64,000 nucleotides of DNA from Galerina marginata (GCA_023014335.1 JAECYW010000023.1:310001-374000), one strand, 5' to 3'; shown: positions 13,528 to 25,014, numbered from the stretch's first letter. The notes: generated from the letters alone by a model not told the origin. Program-made: numbers and translations.

Positions 13528-14952
13528 TCAAAGTAAGATATTGTTCCAAGATGTATCCGGCCAAAAGGTCGACAAATAATCTGAGTCAAAATTGGTGAGA
13601 CTATATTAAATGTTGATCATGAACAAATCTAGAAACGTACCTTGTCCTGCCGCTAAGAGTTCAACACTGGTATCTGTTTCTCTGAGTTCGACACTGGTAC
13701 CTGTTTCTCTGAGTTCAACGAGACAGCTTTCGAGATCGCTTACAATTTCTTCGGTTTGTCCGTCTCGGAAGGTAAGAATTGTAACATGTAATTTCTTGAA
13801 GCAGGGAAAACGTTCCGGAGTGGCGAGAAGCGTGAATAGTTCGGACCATGGTGCTGTATCAATTGGCATGACCGACTTGTATATCACCTCGATTGTGAGT
13901 TCTTCGAGACAATTTTCTTTTGAAGGCGGCATGGTGCGGAAAATGCCCACAAACCAACCCATGGAACAGGTGGGGTTAATTGATCGATAAGTCATCGCGA
14001 GACGAATACGCATGCGACGCAAGGCTTTCAATACACCAAAATTAAGGTAATTTCTGGAAATTCCAATTGGATGGCGAAAAGCTTTTCTTAATTTGTTAAA
14101 TTCGGAGACAGATAAGAGAGGTGGGCACACACCCTCTAAACATGGGTCAAATACGAGCTCTTCTAGACTTGTTTGGGAACCTAGAAGGAGATTCCAGACT
14201 GTGGCATGAGATAGCGCGCCATCTTTGCATACGACGAAGAGTTTCTTGAGGTGTGAAATGTTGATCACTTGTTCTGTCAGGGTGTGGACGAAAGTGATGA
14301 CTTCAAGGCGCTGGTTCAGAGTAATATGTAAGGATTCTAGCACGGGACGATCTATACCCGGAGTCCGCTTCGGGGGGTCATCATAGTCAAGGGGAGAGAT
14401 AGAAAGGTGCTTGATGTTTCGACATCGTTGGAGAATAAACGGATGCATCGAATGTATGTTGATGCAGGTGAGGGTACTCTGGCGAAGTGTATTGTCCAGG
14501 ACTGCGCGGGCCGACCCACTCATATGACGATATTGCAAAGATAAACATTTAAGGCGGCAGAAGCGTGGAAGGCAGAAGGCGAGCGTAAGGTTCCGTGATA
14601 AATATTCACCATATTTAGACGCACGCCTTTGCTCTGCGCTATAGTCCGTGTAATTGAAACCTGCTTCGACATCTGTCGCTTCGGATATTTCAAGAAATTC
14701 GACATATGAACCAATATGTGGAGAGTCCGCAAGAATTCGTTCAAGACGAGGGCCATTGAGGTATTCTGGACTTAGAATACGCGATCCAAGTAAAAGCGCA
14801 AGCCTTTTAAATAATAGCTTTTGAGATGTAGGAAGGAGTTGCCGAAAAGCAAGAGCGCAGGCACGGAGAGCGTCGGGGTCATCTCGAAGAAGTCCTATGG
14901 TTTCGTCGTAGATTTCTTGAGGTAGTTCGCCTGGAAAATCGGTGTTAGACAT
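13528..14952 (-). CDS. F-box/LRR-like protein (paralog of the gene at 15156)
   Basis: Probable substrate adaptor of an SCF ubiquitin ligase. The N-terminus MSNTDFPGELPQEIYDETIG followed by DPDALRACALAFRQLLP has the basidiomycete F-box pattern (P-x-E-I/L...L..C....R.L.P). The rest, with repeated 'L..L.L' segments, looks like degenerate leucine-rich repeats. The open frame runs to 13606, but a GTACGT donor follows an in-frame GQ at about 13637 and an ACTCAG acceptor lies at about 13583. Splicing there ends the protein at 13528 (tail ...YLSTFWPDTSWNNILL). Just before it is a short internal duplication, VELRETGTS / VELRETDTS. The gene is transcribed divergently from a recognisable paralog 203 bp away. 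Confidence 0.65.
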
Positions 14953-15155
14953 AGAAATTGGCGGCTAAATACTTGAAAGAAACGAGAGGCAGGAACAAAG
15001 AGGAATTCAAGAGGCAAGGAACGAGTGGCACAAAGTTCAAACCTTTTCAATTCGAAGTTTGATCACGTGCCATCGGTCCGATAGTCCGGGAATTTGTAGC
15101 GCCTCTCAAGCGCCTCTGGCTGTTTCTTCTATCAGACACAAGGTCAGACATTCTA
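14953..15155. promoter_or_regulatory. Shared divergent promoter of two F-box-like genes
   Basis: The 203 bp between the two opposed start codons must contain both promoters and 5' UTRs. No clear TATA box is seen. The position is certain; any function as a bidirectional promoter is inferred from layout. Confidence 0.5.
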
Positions 15156-16339
15156 ATGGACCACCTTCCTCCAGAGCTCCAAGACGAGATATTGCGCAAC
15201 ATTCGACAAGATAAGAAGGCACTCGCAGCATGTTCTGCTACATGTCGCTCACTTTTACCGATATGCCAGAGGCACACCTTTGAGTATCTCATCATTGGTT
15301 GTTCCCGAATTCGGCGGCACCTACAGAGCAACAGCGTCCTAGCTCTTCCTCAATTCCTACAGGCCCTCGAGGACTACCCCTATGTTGGCTCATATGTGAG
15401 ATATTTGGAGATAGACGAAGAATACAGTGATCCTACTGTCCTCGGGGAAATACCCTTCGAAGTCGTCAAATGTTGCCCAAACCTCAAATACCTCTCCATA
15501 CAAGCTCACTTGAACGAGGATTTCTCACTGAATCTATCGCCCAAATCCTGTGTCCCAGTATCTACCTCGGTCAGTCTGCAATCTCTCCGAATAAACATAT
15601 TAAATTACCACCATCGACTTCGAAATGGGAGAACATGGTTGAAAGCATGTGCAAAGAATGGCATCGATTTAACAAGATTAAAGACTCTACATGCTCAAGT
15701 GTATAGATTTGTCGGTGACCATGCGTTCTTTGGGGATATTATGAGATACTGTGCATCCAGCTTAGAGGAGTTTACTCTGTCTCCTGGCTCAAAAGGCATG
15801 TAGAGTGTAATCTGAGTTCAAGAGCTACTTACATTATATCTGTCATCTTTACAGTGGCTGCTCGCGAGGGGGTCGAACCATCAGTACCCATTGACCTCAG
15901 CATTCTAAGCAACTTACGAATTTTTTCGATTCGACTCAGAGTCATTTACGACTTTAATCGGCGAATGTGGCTTGACTCAACTCCGTGGTTTTTGCGCTTA
16001 TTCAAAACGCTGCTGAAGCGACTCTCTAATCCCCTTGAAGAGCTCAACATATGTATTAACCATCAGTCCAGTGGCAACCTCCAAAATCATCTTTGGTTCG
16101 AGGTGTTGGTGGACCTCTTGATGGATAAGAAAAAATTCCCGCTCTTCCGGAGATTTGCTATCCTTATTGGGTCATTCGACGACGAAAACGCCCAAAAAGC
16201 AATCGAAAGCATGAAGTATCACCTTCGGAAAATTAATATGAGGGGGGTTGAAATAGATTTTGCGACTCATATCGGTGACGGTGGGTTACTCTTTCTTTGT
16301 TCACAAATACAAACATGGTTGACTGTCTGGTGGATATAA
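15156..16339 (+). CDS. F-box/LRR-like protein, two exons
   Basis: N-terminus MDHLPPELQDEILRNIRQ then KALAACSATCRSLLPICQRH is a clear F-box-like start. PYVGSYVRYLEID aligns with PHIGSYVEFLEIS of the opposed gene, showing paralogy. Exon 1 stays open to a TAG at 15801-15803. The homologous second exon resumes near 15855 (AAREGVEPSVPIDLS) in a frame that needs one carried base. No GT donor gives that phase, but a GC donor (AAAG|GCATGT) with the TTTACAG acceptor does, so I infer a GC-AG intron. Without it the gene would be truncated at 215 codons. Exon 2 ends at 16339; a further 3' exon is possible. Confidence 0.6.
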
Positions 16340-16794
16340 GCCGATTACAATCTTCGCGCCTTTACCCCCGACCCACTGTGGCCTATAGAGACTTGCTTCA
16401 GTTGAATGCCCAATCCCATCCGCCGAAATAATTTTCCCTACACTCCCAAATCTGATCAATATTTCCAAGCTGCAAACACGTCCTTATTGATTCCCGTGAC
16501 ACAATTTGTATCCCAAAGCATTCTGAAACTTTACAAGACTTTTTGTACCGTAATCCAAGACTTTGCCTGTGTGAGGAGTTTGCATGACAAGTCGATTGGA
16601 TTCATATGTGCAATTGTTCCTCTTTGATGCCACATTTGCAAAAGGGTGGTAGGTTCTACAGAGTTGATAAAATTAAGCACAATAAGCATAGATTGTACAT
16701 AGAGGTGACTGGGCTATCGAAGTAATAAAGTACGGAAATACGTGGGGAATATGATATAAATACAAAGTCCTGAATGAAGATAACAAATACACAT

Positions 16795-18143
16795 CTACTT
16801 CTTCCTGCCCTTTCGTGGGGCAGAAGCGACGACGGCCTTGTCTTTTATGCATGTTGAGCAGTACCATTTTTCGGGTGTGGGCTGCTTGAGACCAACACAC
16901 GCGAGATGGAACTGAGGAAGCGCGAAAGTTAGCCTCCAACGTAATGAGCATGGATATAGGGAGACGTACCCATTCGTACGGACAACCACCTTCATTATCA
17001 CACGCGATCATCTGTGGCGGAAAGAAAACGGTAAGCATACAGAATCGTTGAGCGAATTTGTTCAAGGAAATACTGACGTCTCCATAACTCGGTTTCTGGC
17101 AGACGCAGTACGGCGTCTCGTCTTCGTTGTCTTCTTCCATTTCGCCCTCTTCTTCACCCTCGGCGTCCATATCCTGGTCCAAGTCTTCCATTGGAAGAAC
17201 TTGCCGTGAAAGCCGTGATTTCTGTTGCACATGAGGTATCGCGAGTGCAGCTATTGTTGGGGATGCGGATCGGTGTTTTGTGGGTGTTGTGGCTGGGGTT
17301 ATCTTAATGGACGTAGTTGTCGTTACGCGACGTTCTGTGAGGAAAACCGTTCAGAAATCCTAACAGTTCAGAAAGGGATATGAGGATCGAACGTACTTTT
17401 GGTGGCTTGACCAGCTGAAGGTGACGGCGACGTAGCAACAGGAATTTGTACAGAAAGTGTCCTTGGTTCCGCCAGTGGAGTAATTGTCAATGCATTGCGG
17501 AGGCTCTCGCTGATAGCCAACGCAGGATTCCTTCCTGGCAAACCGAAGTTATCGGCACTTAAGGTCGGCAGTCCTACGAGAGGCTTAGAAGCCGCCGCCA
17601 CTGACGCAGCAATGACTTCTGGTGGATCTCCTTGCAGCGTGCGCATCCTTGTGAGGTCAACCTCAAGTCTTGCACGCGTCCGTGTTATGATTTCAATGAG
17701 GCGCTCGGCCAGAACACACTTCTCTCCTGCAAGGTCCTGGATTTCGGTGTAGGAAGCGTGTATTTTCGCTGGGATAGACACAGATTTGGGCGAAGGGGCT
17801 CGTGAGGAAGGTGAGGGAGGAGTTACAGAAGCAGAAGACACGCGACGTGAATGCCGAATGTACTTTGCTGAGTCTCTGTCGATCTCCAGCTGCAGGTCTG
17901 TCAAGAATTGGTCAAATTTAGCAGTTTTGACGAGAACAAAGGCAGTTTCACGCACCTTGGGCCCTTGCATCCAGATGCTTTATCTCCTGCAGTATGTATG
18001 ACACTTCACTTGGCAAATTGTCAACACCTGCGCCGTCGTCAGCTTTGACTGAAAGAACAAAGATGATAAACTCCTGACTCACTGTAAATGAATTCAGTGG
18101 CAACATTTGCCGCCTCTTCGAGGTTGGGAACTGGAGCATTCAT
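16795..18143 (-). CDS. ING-family PHD-finger protein (histone H3K4me reader, chromatin complex subunit)
   Basis: Inhibitor-of-growth proteins recruit histone acetyltransferase or deacetylase complexes to nucleosomes through a C-terminal PHD finger that binds methylated H3K4. The gene starts at 18143 (MNAPVPNLEEAANVATEFIY). An ING N-terminal helical region follows across two exons (VDNLPSEVSYILQEIKHLDA, then DLQLEIDRDSAKYIRH), then a low-complexity Ser/Pro/Ala middle and an acidic stretch (EGEEEGEMEEDNEDE). The PHD finger reads YCVCQKPSYGDMIACDN, CPYEWFHLACVGL and WYCSTC: Cys4-His-Cys3 in the order expected for ING PHDs. The protein ends in a basic tail, APRKGRKK. The PHD is split by two introns (donors after YGD and YEW). 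I cannot say which yeast ING (Yng1, Yng2 or Pho23) is the ortholog. Confidence 0.88.
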
Positions 18144-19402
18144 TGTACAGTATATAAATCTCTTTTCTAGAGATTAATGAATACGATATAGCCTCGGAAG
18201 TTGAGTGAGAAGAAAGGATAAAGGAGTTCATTGTTAACGGTGGCATGGACAGCGCCAAGCTGAGTCAGCAATGATGGTGAGTCAGACCGGTGCCAGTAAC
18301 CAATCTGGCTACCGACTCTTTAGCTCACCGTCGCGCTGGATGCACTTGGGATGCATCGTCGCCAGTTGTGTAGGTGTTCGAAGTAAAATCGAACATCTTA
18401 GCGTGGAGGACACAAAATCACTGGAGCAGCAACCGAAGACAGTCATGTGAACTTTTTCTCCGCCGCCACCAAATTTGGCCACATACCTGGTTCTCATTCT
18501 CAGTCTTGTCTTGGTCCCTTCCGCCTTGCCACATCAGCATTCGGGGACTGCAATTTTTATTCTACGAACGTGGCTGAACTAGGCAAATCGCTTATACCTT
18601 TCTGACTCTCAAAGCTAATTCTATGCTCCATCCGAGTCTGAATTTGACAACGTCCTTCATTGGTTTTCGGCTCTTGACAGTGCTCAAGTCTGGAAAATTT
18701 GTCCCTCCTAAACTGGAGACCCGGTATAACTGCTGGTTCTCCTTCAAGTTTTTCTCTCTTGTTGTATGATCAACCACTAATTTTTACAAATGAAGCACCG
18801 TTTGCTGACTCTGTGCTAACTACTCTGCCTGTTCTCACACCTGTCTTCCGCGTATTCAAAAGGCCACCATACTATGACGCACTCTGTAACAACTCCGTGT
18901 AGGTGTACTAAAAGCACCAAGCGATACTTTGTTGCACACGCACATTTATTTGTGTCCAATAATCTTTCTGTAAACTGTGGAGCCTCAAGAGATAAGAATC
19001 GGTGAGTCCATATCGTTTCCTCGTTATCCGGATTTCTCATGTCACTTAGCGAACGTGGACCCTTTGGATAATAAATACACTGAATTTCGTGCATATGCTG
19101 CTTGGATATATTTAATTCGCCCACCGCCTTCTTCAATTAATACCCATGGATCAGTGCTGTCACCTGGATAGCAGTAACTTCCTCTGACGGTAAAAAGATG
19201 TCCATTTTTTGAATAATTCTCCGGCTAGCTCATCGTCCATGCAGCTCTGACACGCGATTGTGATGGTTGTTGACACTTTTCACCTTCTCTCCATATGGGT
19301 TTTCAATTTACTAGCGATTTGTATCCTCAAAATCAGTGAATTTACATGCTCGAGGACATACAAAAGGACGCGTCGTACTCAGAAGGCGAATTCACCACGC
19401 GC
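18144..19402. other. No supportable gene
   Basis: Small overlapping ORFs only; no domain, RNA or repeat recognised. It includes the upstream regions of the ING and lysozyme genes. Confidence 0.5.
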
Positions 19403-19410
19403 TTTAAATA
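19403..19410 (+). promoter_or_regulatory. TATA-like box of the GH25 gene
   Basis: TTTAAATA lies about 59 bp upstream of the ATG at 19469, a plausible core-promoter distance for a fungal gene with a short leader. Confidence 0.4.
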
Positions 19411-19468
19411 GCGAGAGAAAAGATTTAAATTCGACTTGAATCGAGGGTCTACAGTAACTTGCTTCGCC

Positions 19469-20366
19469 ATGTTCCGCTCGCTCCTTCTCCTCCCAGCTCT
19501 CGTCGCTTCGTCGTACGCCCTCACTTCGGCTGTCGACTCATCTCAACTTGTACCTGAAGCTACATACGTCAAAGCCCTTGGAGAGGGCTTCACGAAGGCG
19601 ATTATCCGTGGCTATGAAGAAGCCTGTGGTGTAGGCGGTGAGGTCGACCCCAACTTCGTCAGCTCGTACAAAAACGCGCGGGCAGCTGGGTATACGGACA
19701 TTGACATGTACTGGTTCCCTTGCAATGGGTCGGGGAATAACTGCAAGTCATATGCAACACAACTATCGGAAATATCAGCGACATTCAGCGCACATTCAAT
19801 GGATATCGGGAAGATCTGGATTGATTTGGAGAAGGATGCGGCTATTTGCAACAACGTCAGTGAGGTCATGTCGACTAGATTGGGAATTCAACTGACGCAC
19901 TGCATTTTGGAATTCAGTGGAACTATGGAACTGCCGGCAATCTCGCTCAGGCGAAGTCCCTTATTGCTGCGATAAAAGCCACTGGCTTCAATTTTGGTAT
20001 TTATAGCAGCCCAGGAGTAAGCTTGCCAATGATTTGACTGCTGACAGTCGCTGACATGAATAATAGGAATGGAGCACCCTTTTCGGTTCGACTAGTGTTG
20101 TTCTCGATAGTTCTGCCCCTCTCTGGTTCGCAACTTTCAATAACGTTGAAGTTAGTATCGTTTTATTGGAGAACGTTTGGATTTTAATGACTTACTCTTA
20201 CATTAGACTGTTACCTTGGGAACTAAATTCGGAGGGTAACTACTTCTTTGCTTGTGCTAATTTACAACTCAACTGATTTGTGTCGACCAGATGGACCACT
20301 GCTGTCGGGCATCAATATACAGACGTCTCTGCTTCTGGTCTATTTGACCTCAGTGTCTTTAGCTGA
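19469..20366 (+). CDS. Secreted GH25-type lysozyme-like protein
   Basis: Predicted extracellular muramidase that hydrolyses peptidoglycan. Five exons (19469-19855, 19918-20016, 20067-20150, 20207-20235, 20291-20366) join in frame to 224 residues. The N-terminus MFRSLLLLPALVASSYA is a classic signal peptide. The mature part begins with a TSAVDSSQ segment (the GH25 first-strand Asp), then FTKAIIRGYE, an AARAAGYTDIDMYWFPC-like strand, the DxE catalytic pair in IWIDLE, GFNFGIYSS, EWSTLFGS, APLWFATF and WTTAVGHQYTD. This order is typical of the short eukaryotic GH25 group known in fungi, amoebae and nematodes. A likely role is defence against, or feeding on, bacteria. It stands alone next to the F-box array. 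Confidence 0.82.
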
Positions 20367-21025
20367 TTTGTATCGCTTTACTGCGCGTAGCCGACGACAT
20401 GTAAACACCAGTAGCTTTGATGTATCTCTGGCGCGACTAAATTTTTGGCAAGTGTATTCTAAGAGTCATGTGTTGACCTTTTTCTTGTAAGCAAAAGTCA
20501 GAATTAAGGATTGGCCCGAAGATCAAGACTTTTTGGGGTTACCACTACCGCAAATATATTCGTCGAAACCCAATTCACTGAGACGCCCCTGCCTGACCCT
20601 CAAATTAGTCATCCCTTCCAGGAATCCGAGGTCACATATGAACGGACAATCAAGCAGGTCTAGGAGTTCTACAGGCATTCCTTCGTCTCTCCGTGATACG
20701 AGGAGTGATAGAAGAATGTCGGGATAAAGTGGCGGTCTGGAACTACTGAGGTTCTCGTCACTGCCAAGCGATAAGGTATGAAGCATGGGAAAGACCTTCC
20801 GCCATTCTTTTGGAAGGTCGAGGAGGAGTCGAATGGTCTTCTTGGTGACGTACAGAATTTCGACCGACGGAAGTACTGATATGAAATTGATGATATCCAA
20901 CTTGTAAGTTTCATAATCATCGAAAATAAATAGACGGAAGATGGTGACGGAAGAGAAGTTGCAGGAAGAGAATGACCTTATGCAGGGTGAGAAGATATCG
21001 TGTGGCAGGGAACGAGAGGAATTTA

Positions 21026-21175
21026 CTGTTGTATTTCATTCAATTCGTACGTCACGCGTCCCACCCGATTTTTTCTGAACCCGGATTTAATTGATTCTCG
21101 AATTTTCCGATTTTATGAGATTTTTCGAAAGTCAAAAATTCCAACATTTTGTACGAATTGATCGAAATACTACAG
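21026..21175. mobile_element. 150-bp MITE with about 25-bp terminal inverted repeats and TA target duplication
   Basis: Left end CTGTTGTATTTCATTCAATT and the reverse complement of the right end CTGTAGTATTTCGATCAATT match over about 25 bp, both running on to CGTAC. The element is flanked by TA at 21024-21025 and 21176-21177. The two sister F-box genes lack it and show the uninterrupted site (GGAATATATGTTGACGCTG and GGAATTAATGATGACGCTG), so the insertion and its TA duplication are read directly. TA duplication suggests mobilisation by a Tc1/mariner-type transposase. It has no coding capacity. Confidence 0.88.
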
Positions 21176-21340
21176 TATGTCGACGCTGAATGTCGAGCGG
21201 GGGAGTCTCGTGGCTGTAGGTGCAGACATTGAGAATATGTGTTTACAGACGTAAAGGATAAGTTGCTGAGTAGGTGTTGTGTCGAAGTAACCTTTAGAGT
21301 AATGGGTTATAATGGCTTGGATGGCAGAGATTTCGTCGCT

Positions 21341-21356
21341 GGTCACGCGGTCACGT
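21341..21356. repeat. 8-bp tandem duplication causing a frameshift
   Basis: GGTCACGCGGTCACGT contains two adjacent GGTCACG copies; the sister genes have a single GGTTACGT at the same place. The +8 shift truncates copy A after DSDLTDVTA. Confidence 0.85.
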
Positions 21357-22364
21357 CTGTAAGATCAGAGTCGCAGGTTGACAAATGCAGGGCACAGCGA
21401 GGGGACGCGGTGATTCGTTCAAGGATCGTAAGGCAGGTTTTAAAACCATGTTCGAGGTTGATTGATTTCAACCTGGGAAGGACCTTCTTGATCACAAGAT
21501 TGCTTGGAACCCGGATGCCCACTGGCATAATCTGCAGGCTTTGATGTATGTCCAAAGTTTCGAGGAATGGCATATCTGCTGTTGAGAATAGATCATAAAT
21601 GGATTGGGGATACGATAGAGTGATGGCCTGGAGTTGCGGAACCCAAGGTGCAGACATACTGAATGACATCCCTGGCCAATGAAACTCTCGGAGACGGGGG
21701 GCTTTGCCGGAAAAAAGACCTTCTGGATGTCGACTAGTTATCGATGATGGGTCGGCATGTGTGTAAAATTGCACACGCAGAACCTCTAGGTTCGGGGCAG
21801 CACTTCGGAACGATCTCCACATATCGTAATTTAGGACTCGGAGGGAGAACCCAGACACCCTGATATCAAGACCTCGAATTCTTTCCCAGTTGTCGTTGAG
21901 TAGGCTGGAGGAAAATAGTAAGGAACTGTTATTATCTCCCAGAATCTCTCCGGATATCCAAAGGGGTGTGCTGCAAGTCCTTTTGAGGACTTCCTTCTCC
22001 CAATGATCAGACTTAAGCGACAGGGCTTGAAGATTTATGGTGTTGCCCCAGATGGTGGGTGATCCCAGAATCAATGCCCGCCATTGGCTGCACACCTGCG
22101 AGGTGAAGCGGGCAGTTTCCAATGCTGTATTTTTGTCCTGTTCAACCCAGCGTAGGAATTCATCGTCCAACGTCCGAGTCGCGTTAATCATGAAAATACG
22201 CCAAAGGAGATCGTCATGGAGCTTGAAAATTGGAGGATAGACGCCCTGATTGGATTGGAGGGTATGCTCATGCAATGTAGCCATCTAAGTTTGCTATGGT
22301 TGGACCGCCTTTGTACGTTTGATCCTTAGGGAGCCCGACAGACATGATTGCGGAAATAATGAAT

Positions 22365-22378
22365 GCCGGCACGTGCAT
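22365..22378. promoter_or_regulatory. Conserved GCCGGCACGTGCAT motif upstream of array copy A
   Basis: Lies 81 bp upstream of the copy A start codon and contains a palindromic CACGTG E-box. It is identical in all three array units although neighbouring bases have diverged. A bHLH-type factor site is possible. Confidence 0.4.
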
Positions 22379-22808
22379 TCGTGCCCTGAATTAAATTCTA
22401 CTAGCAATTCTTCATAAATTGGGCGTTGACTGGACCGTTATACTCACTGTGTTATCAATAAAAAACCATGAATACAGGCAAATTGAGTTGAACGGTGTGT
22501 AGGTTTTTATTTTATTTGGCCCACCAATGGCCCACGTATGTAAAGTGAACACTGAATCGCCTTTCCTCGGAAATTTGAAGCTCTTCGTGTAGTTGGTGGG
22601 ATTACCATTTCAAAATCGGTAGGCCAAAGCTATCTTTGCACAAAAACTGGAGTACAGTAGCAGAAGGGAAGCTTTGACTTAACCTCTTTTTCTGTGACAA
22701 GTAAGCGATCTGTAAATTCCAGCAGTCTTGCTTTATCTTTGGCGCAACCAAAACTTTCACAAGTGCAGTCTAAGGTACATGTGTTATCCTTCCTCGTGTA
22801 AGGAAAAG

Positions 22809-24443
22809 TCAGACGTTGTATGCATTGGTCCGAAGATCGAGCGTGCTTGGGGTGCCACTACCGCAAATATATTCTTCGAAACCAAATCCACTGGGACGCT
22901 TCCACCTGACCCTTAAATTAGCCATCCCTTCCAGGAATCCGAGATCACCTATGTGATCAAACGGACAATCAACCAAGTCGAGGAATTCTACAGGCATGCC
23001 CTCGTCTCTCCGTGATACCAGGAATGATAGAAGAATGTCGGGATAAAGTGGCGGTATGGGACTACTGAGGTTCTCGCGATACCCAAGCGTTAAGGTATGA
23101 AGCATGGGAAAGACCTTCCGCCGTTCTTTTGGAAGGTCGAGGAGGAATCGAATGGTGTTCTTGGTGACGTGCAGGATTTTAACCGACGGAAGTACTGATA
23201 TGAAATTGATGATATCCATCTTGTAAGTTTCATAATCGTGGAAGATAAACAGACGGAAGATAGAGACGGAAGAGAAGTTGCAGGAAGAAAATGACCTTAT
23301 GCAGGGCGAAAAGATATCCTGTGGCAGGGAAAGGGTGGAATATATGTTGACGCTGAATGTCGAGGGGGGGATTCGCGTGGCTGTGGGTGCAGACATTGAG
23401 AAGACGTTGGCACTGACGTGAAGGATGAGCTTCTGAGTAGGTGTGGTGTTGAAGTAACCTTTAGAATAGTGGGTTATAATGGCTTGGAGGGTAGAAATTT
23501 CGTCGCTGGTTACGTCTGTCAGATCGGAGTCGTCGGTTGATAAATGCAGGGCACAGCGAGGGGATGCGGTGATTCGTTCAAGGATCGTAAGGCAGGTTTT
23601 AAAACCATGTTCGAGGTTGATTGATTTCAACCTGGGGAGGACTTTCTTGTTCACAAGATTGCCTGAAACGCGGATGTCCATAATCTGCAGGCTCTTAAGT
23701 ATGTCCAAAGTTTCGAGGAATGGCATATCTGCTGTTGAGAATAGGTCATAAATGGACTGAGGATATGATAGAGTGAGGGCCTGGAGTTGTGGAACCCACG
23801 GTGCAGACATACTGAACGACATCCTCGGGCAATGAAACTCTCGGAGACGGGGGGCTCTTCCAGCAAAAAAACTTTCTGGATCTCGACTAGTTAACGATGA
23901 TGGGTCAGCAATTGAGTGAAATTGCACGCGCAGAACCTCTAGGTTCGGGGCAGCACTTTGAAACGACCTCCACATATCGTAATCCAGGGAGGAGAACCCA
24001 AACACCCTGATATCAAGACCTCGAATTCTTTCCCAATTATCGTTGAGTAAACTGGAGAAAAAGATGGAAATTTCATTATCGCCCAGAACGTCTCCAGATA
24101 TCCAAAGGGGTCCGCTGCCTGTCCTTTTGAGGACTTCCTTCCTCCAGTGATCAGACTTGCGCCGCAGGAGCTGAAGATCTATGGAGTTACCCCAAATGGT
24201 GGATGATCCAAGGATCACTGCCCGCCATTGAGTGCACACCTGCGAGGTGAAGCGGGCAGTTTCCAATGCTGGATTTTTCGGCTGATTGCCCTGTCCCCAG
24301 CCTACGAATTTATCGTCCAAAGTCGCGTTAATCATGAAAATACGCCAAAGGAGGTCATCATGGAGTTTGAGAACAGGAGGATAGACGCTCTGATTGGCCC
24401 CTTCTTCGACGCTGGAATGGGTATGCTCATGAGATGTAATCAT
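22809..24443 (-). CDS. F-box/LRR protein, array copy B
   Basis: Intronless 544-residue protein. An N-terminal F-box-like segment (VYPPVLKLHDDLLWRIFMIN, about residues 20-42; then ETARFTSQVCTQWRAVILGS with the usual C..W) is followed by LRR-like repeats with recurring LEVLRVQF, LRSINL-type and LILHVSANV strands. Likely an SCF ubiquitin-ligase adaptor that selects an unknown substrate. It is the same length as copy C and colinear with it. Codons are intact throughout, so it is probably expressed. Confidence 0.75.
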   Translation of the reverse strand: MITSHEHTHSSVEEGANQSVYPPVLKLHDDLLWRIFMINATLDDKFVGWGQGNQPKNPALETARFTSQVCTQWRAVILGSSTIWGNSIDLQLLRRKSDHWRKEVLKRTGSGPLWISGDVLGDNEISIFFSSLLNDNWERIRGLDIRVFGFSSLDYDMWRSFQSAAPNLEVLRVQFHSIADPSSLTSRDPESFFAGRAPRLREFHCPRMSFSMSAPWVPQLQALTLSYPQSIYDLFSTADMPFLETLDILKSLQIMDIRVSGNLVNKKVLPRLKSINLEHGFKTCLTILERITASPRCALHLSTDDSDLTDVTSDEISTLQAIITHYSKGYFNTTPTQKLILHVSANVFSMSAPTATRIPPSTFSVNIYSTLSLPQDIFSPCIRSFSSCNFSSVSIFRLFIFHDYETYKMDIINFISVLPSVKILHVTKNTIRFLLDLPKERRKVFPMLHTLTLGYRENLSSPIPPLYPDILLSFLVSRRDEGMPVEFLDLVDCPFDHIGDLGFLEGMANLRVRWKRPSGFGFEEYICGSGTPSTLDLRTNAYNV

Positions 24444-24552
24444 CTAAATCTGCTATGGTTTGGACCGCCGTTGTACGTTGAACGTTGTAGTGAGGAGCTT
24501 AGGGAGCCCCGACAGGGTCGGACAAGCCATGGTGGTTGCGGGGATGAATGAT

Positions 24553-24566
24553 GCCGGCACGTGCAT
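24553..24566. promoter_or_regulatory. Conserved GCCGGCACGTGCAT motif upstream of array copy B
   Basis: Second instance of the E-box-containing motif, 110 bp upstream of the copy B start codon. Confidence 0.4.
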
Positions 24567-25014
24567 CCACTTCTACCAGCAATTCGCCAGCAATGCTCCT
24601 GTCATAAATTGGGCAGTCATACTCGCTGTTGTGTTATCGATAAAAACCATGAACACAGAAAGAGCACTGGCAAATTGAGTTGACCGGTGTCTAGGATTTT
24701 TTTTTTGCCTACGTAAAGTGAATCGCCTTTCCGAAATTTATAGCGATTTTCAAATATGATGACATTTCGAAAAAAGAAGCTTTTCATAAGTGTGTCTATG
24801 GGATTAACATATAAAAATCAGTATGCTACATATAAGCAATCTTTGCACATAAACTAGAGTATAGTAGCAGAAGGGATGCTTTGACTAAAACCTCTTTTTT
24901 GTGACCAGTCAGCGATTTCTAAATTCTAGTTGTCTTGATTATCTTTGGCGCGACAAAAACTTTGACAAGTGCATTTTAAGACTCATGTGTTATCGTTCCT
25001 CGTGTAAATAAAAG

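Larger units (their letters stand above)
20523..22284 (-). pseudogene. F-box/LRR gene, array copy A, disrupted
   Basis: The N-terminal 310 codons (start 22284, MATLHEHTLQSNQGVYPPIF; F-box LHDDLLWRIFMINA) align throughout with the intact copies at 22809 and 25015. The frame then breaks at 21341-21356, where GGTCACGC is tandemly duplicated (+8 bp relative to both sisters). A 150-bp MITE interrupts the gene further on (21026-21175). The C-terminal part is open again (YKLDIINFISVLPSVEILYV ...) but ends early at EYICGSGNPKKS because of a third frame change relative to the sisters. At least three lesions make a functional product unlikely. Confidence 0.85.
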
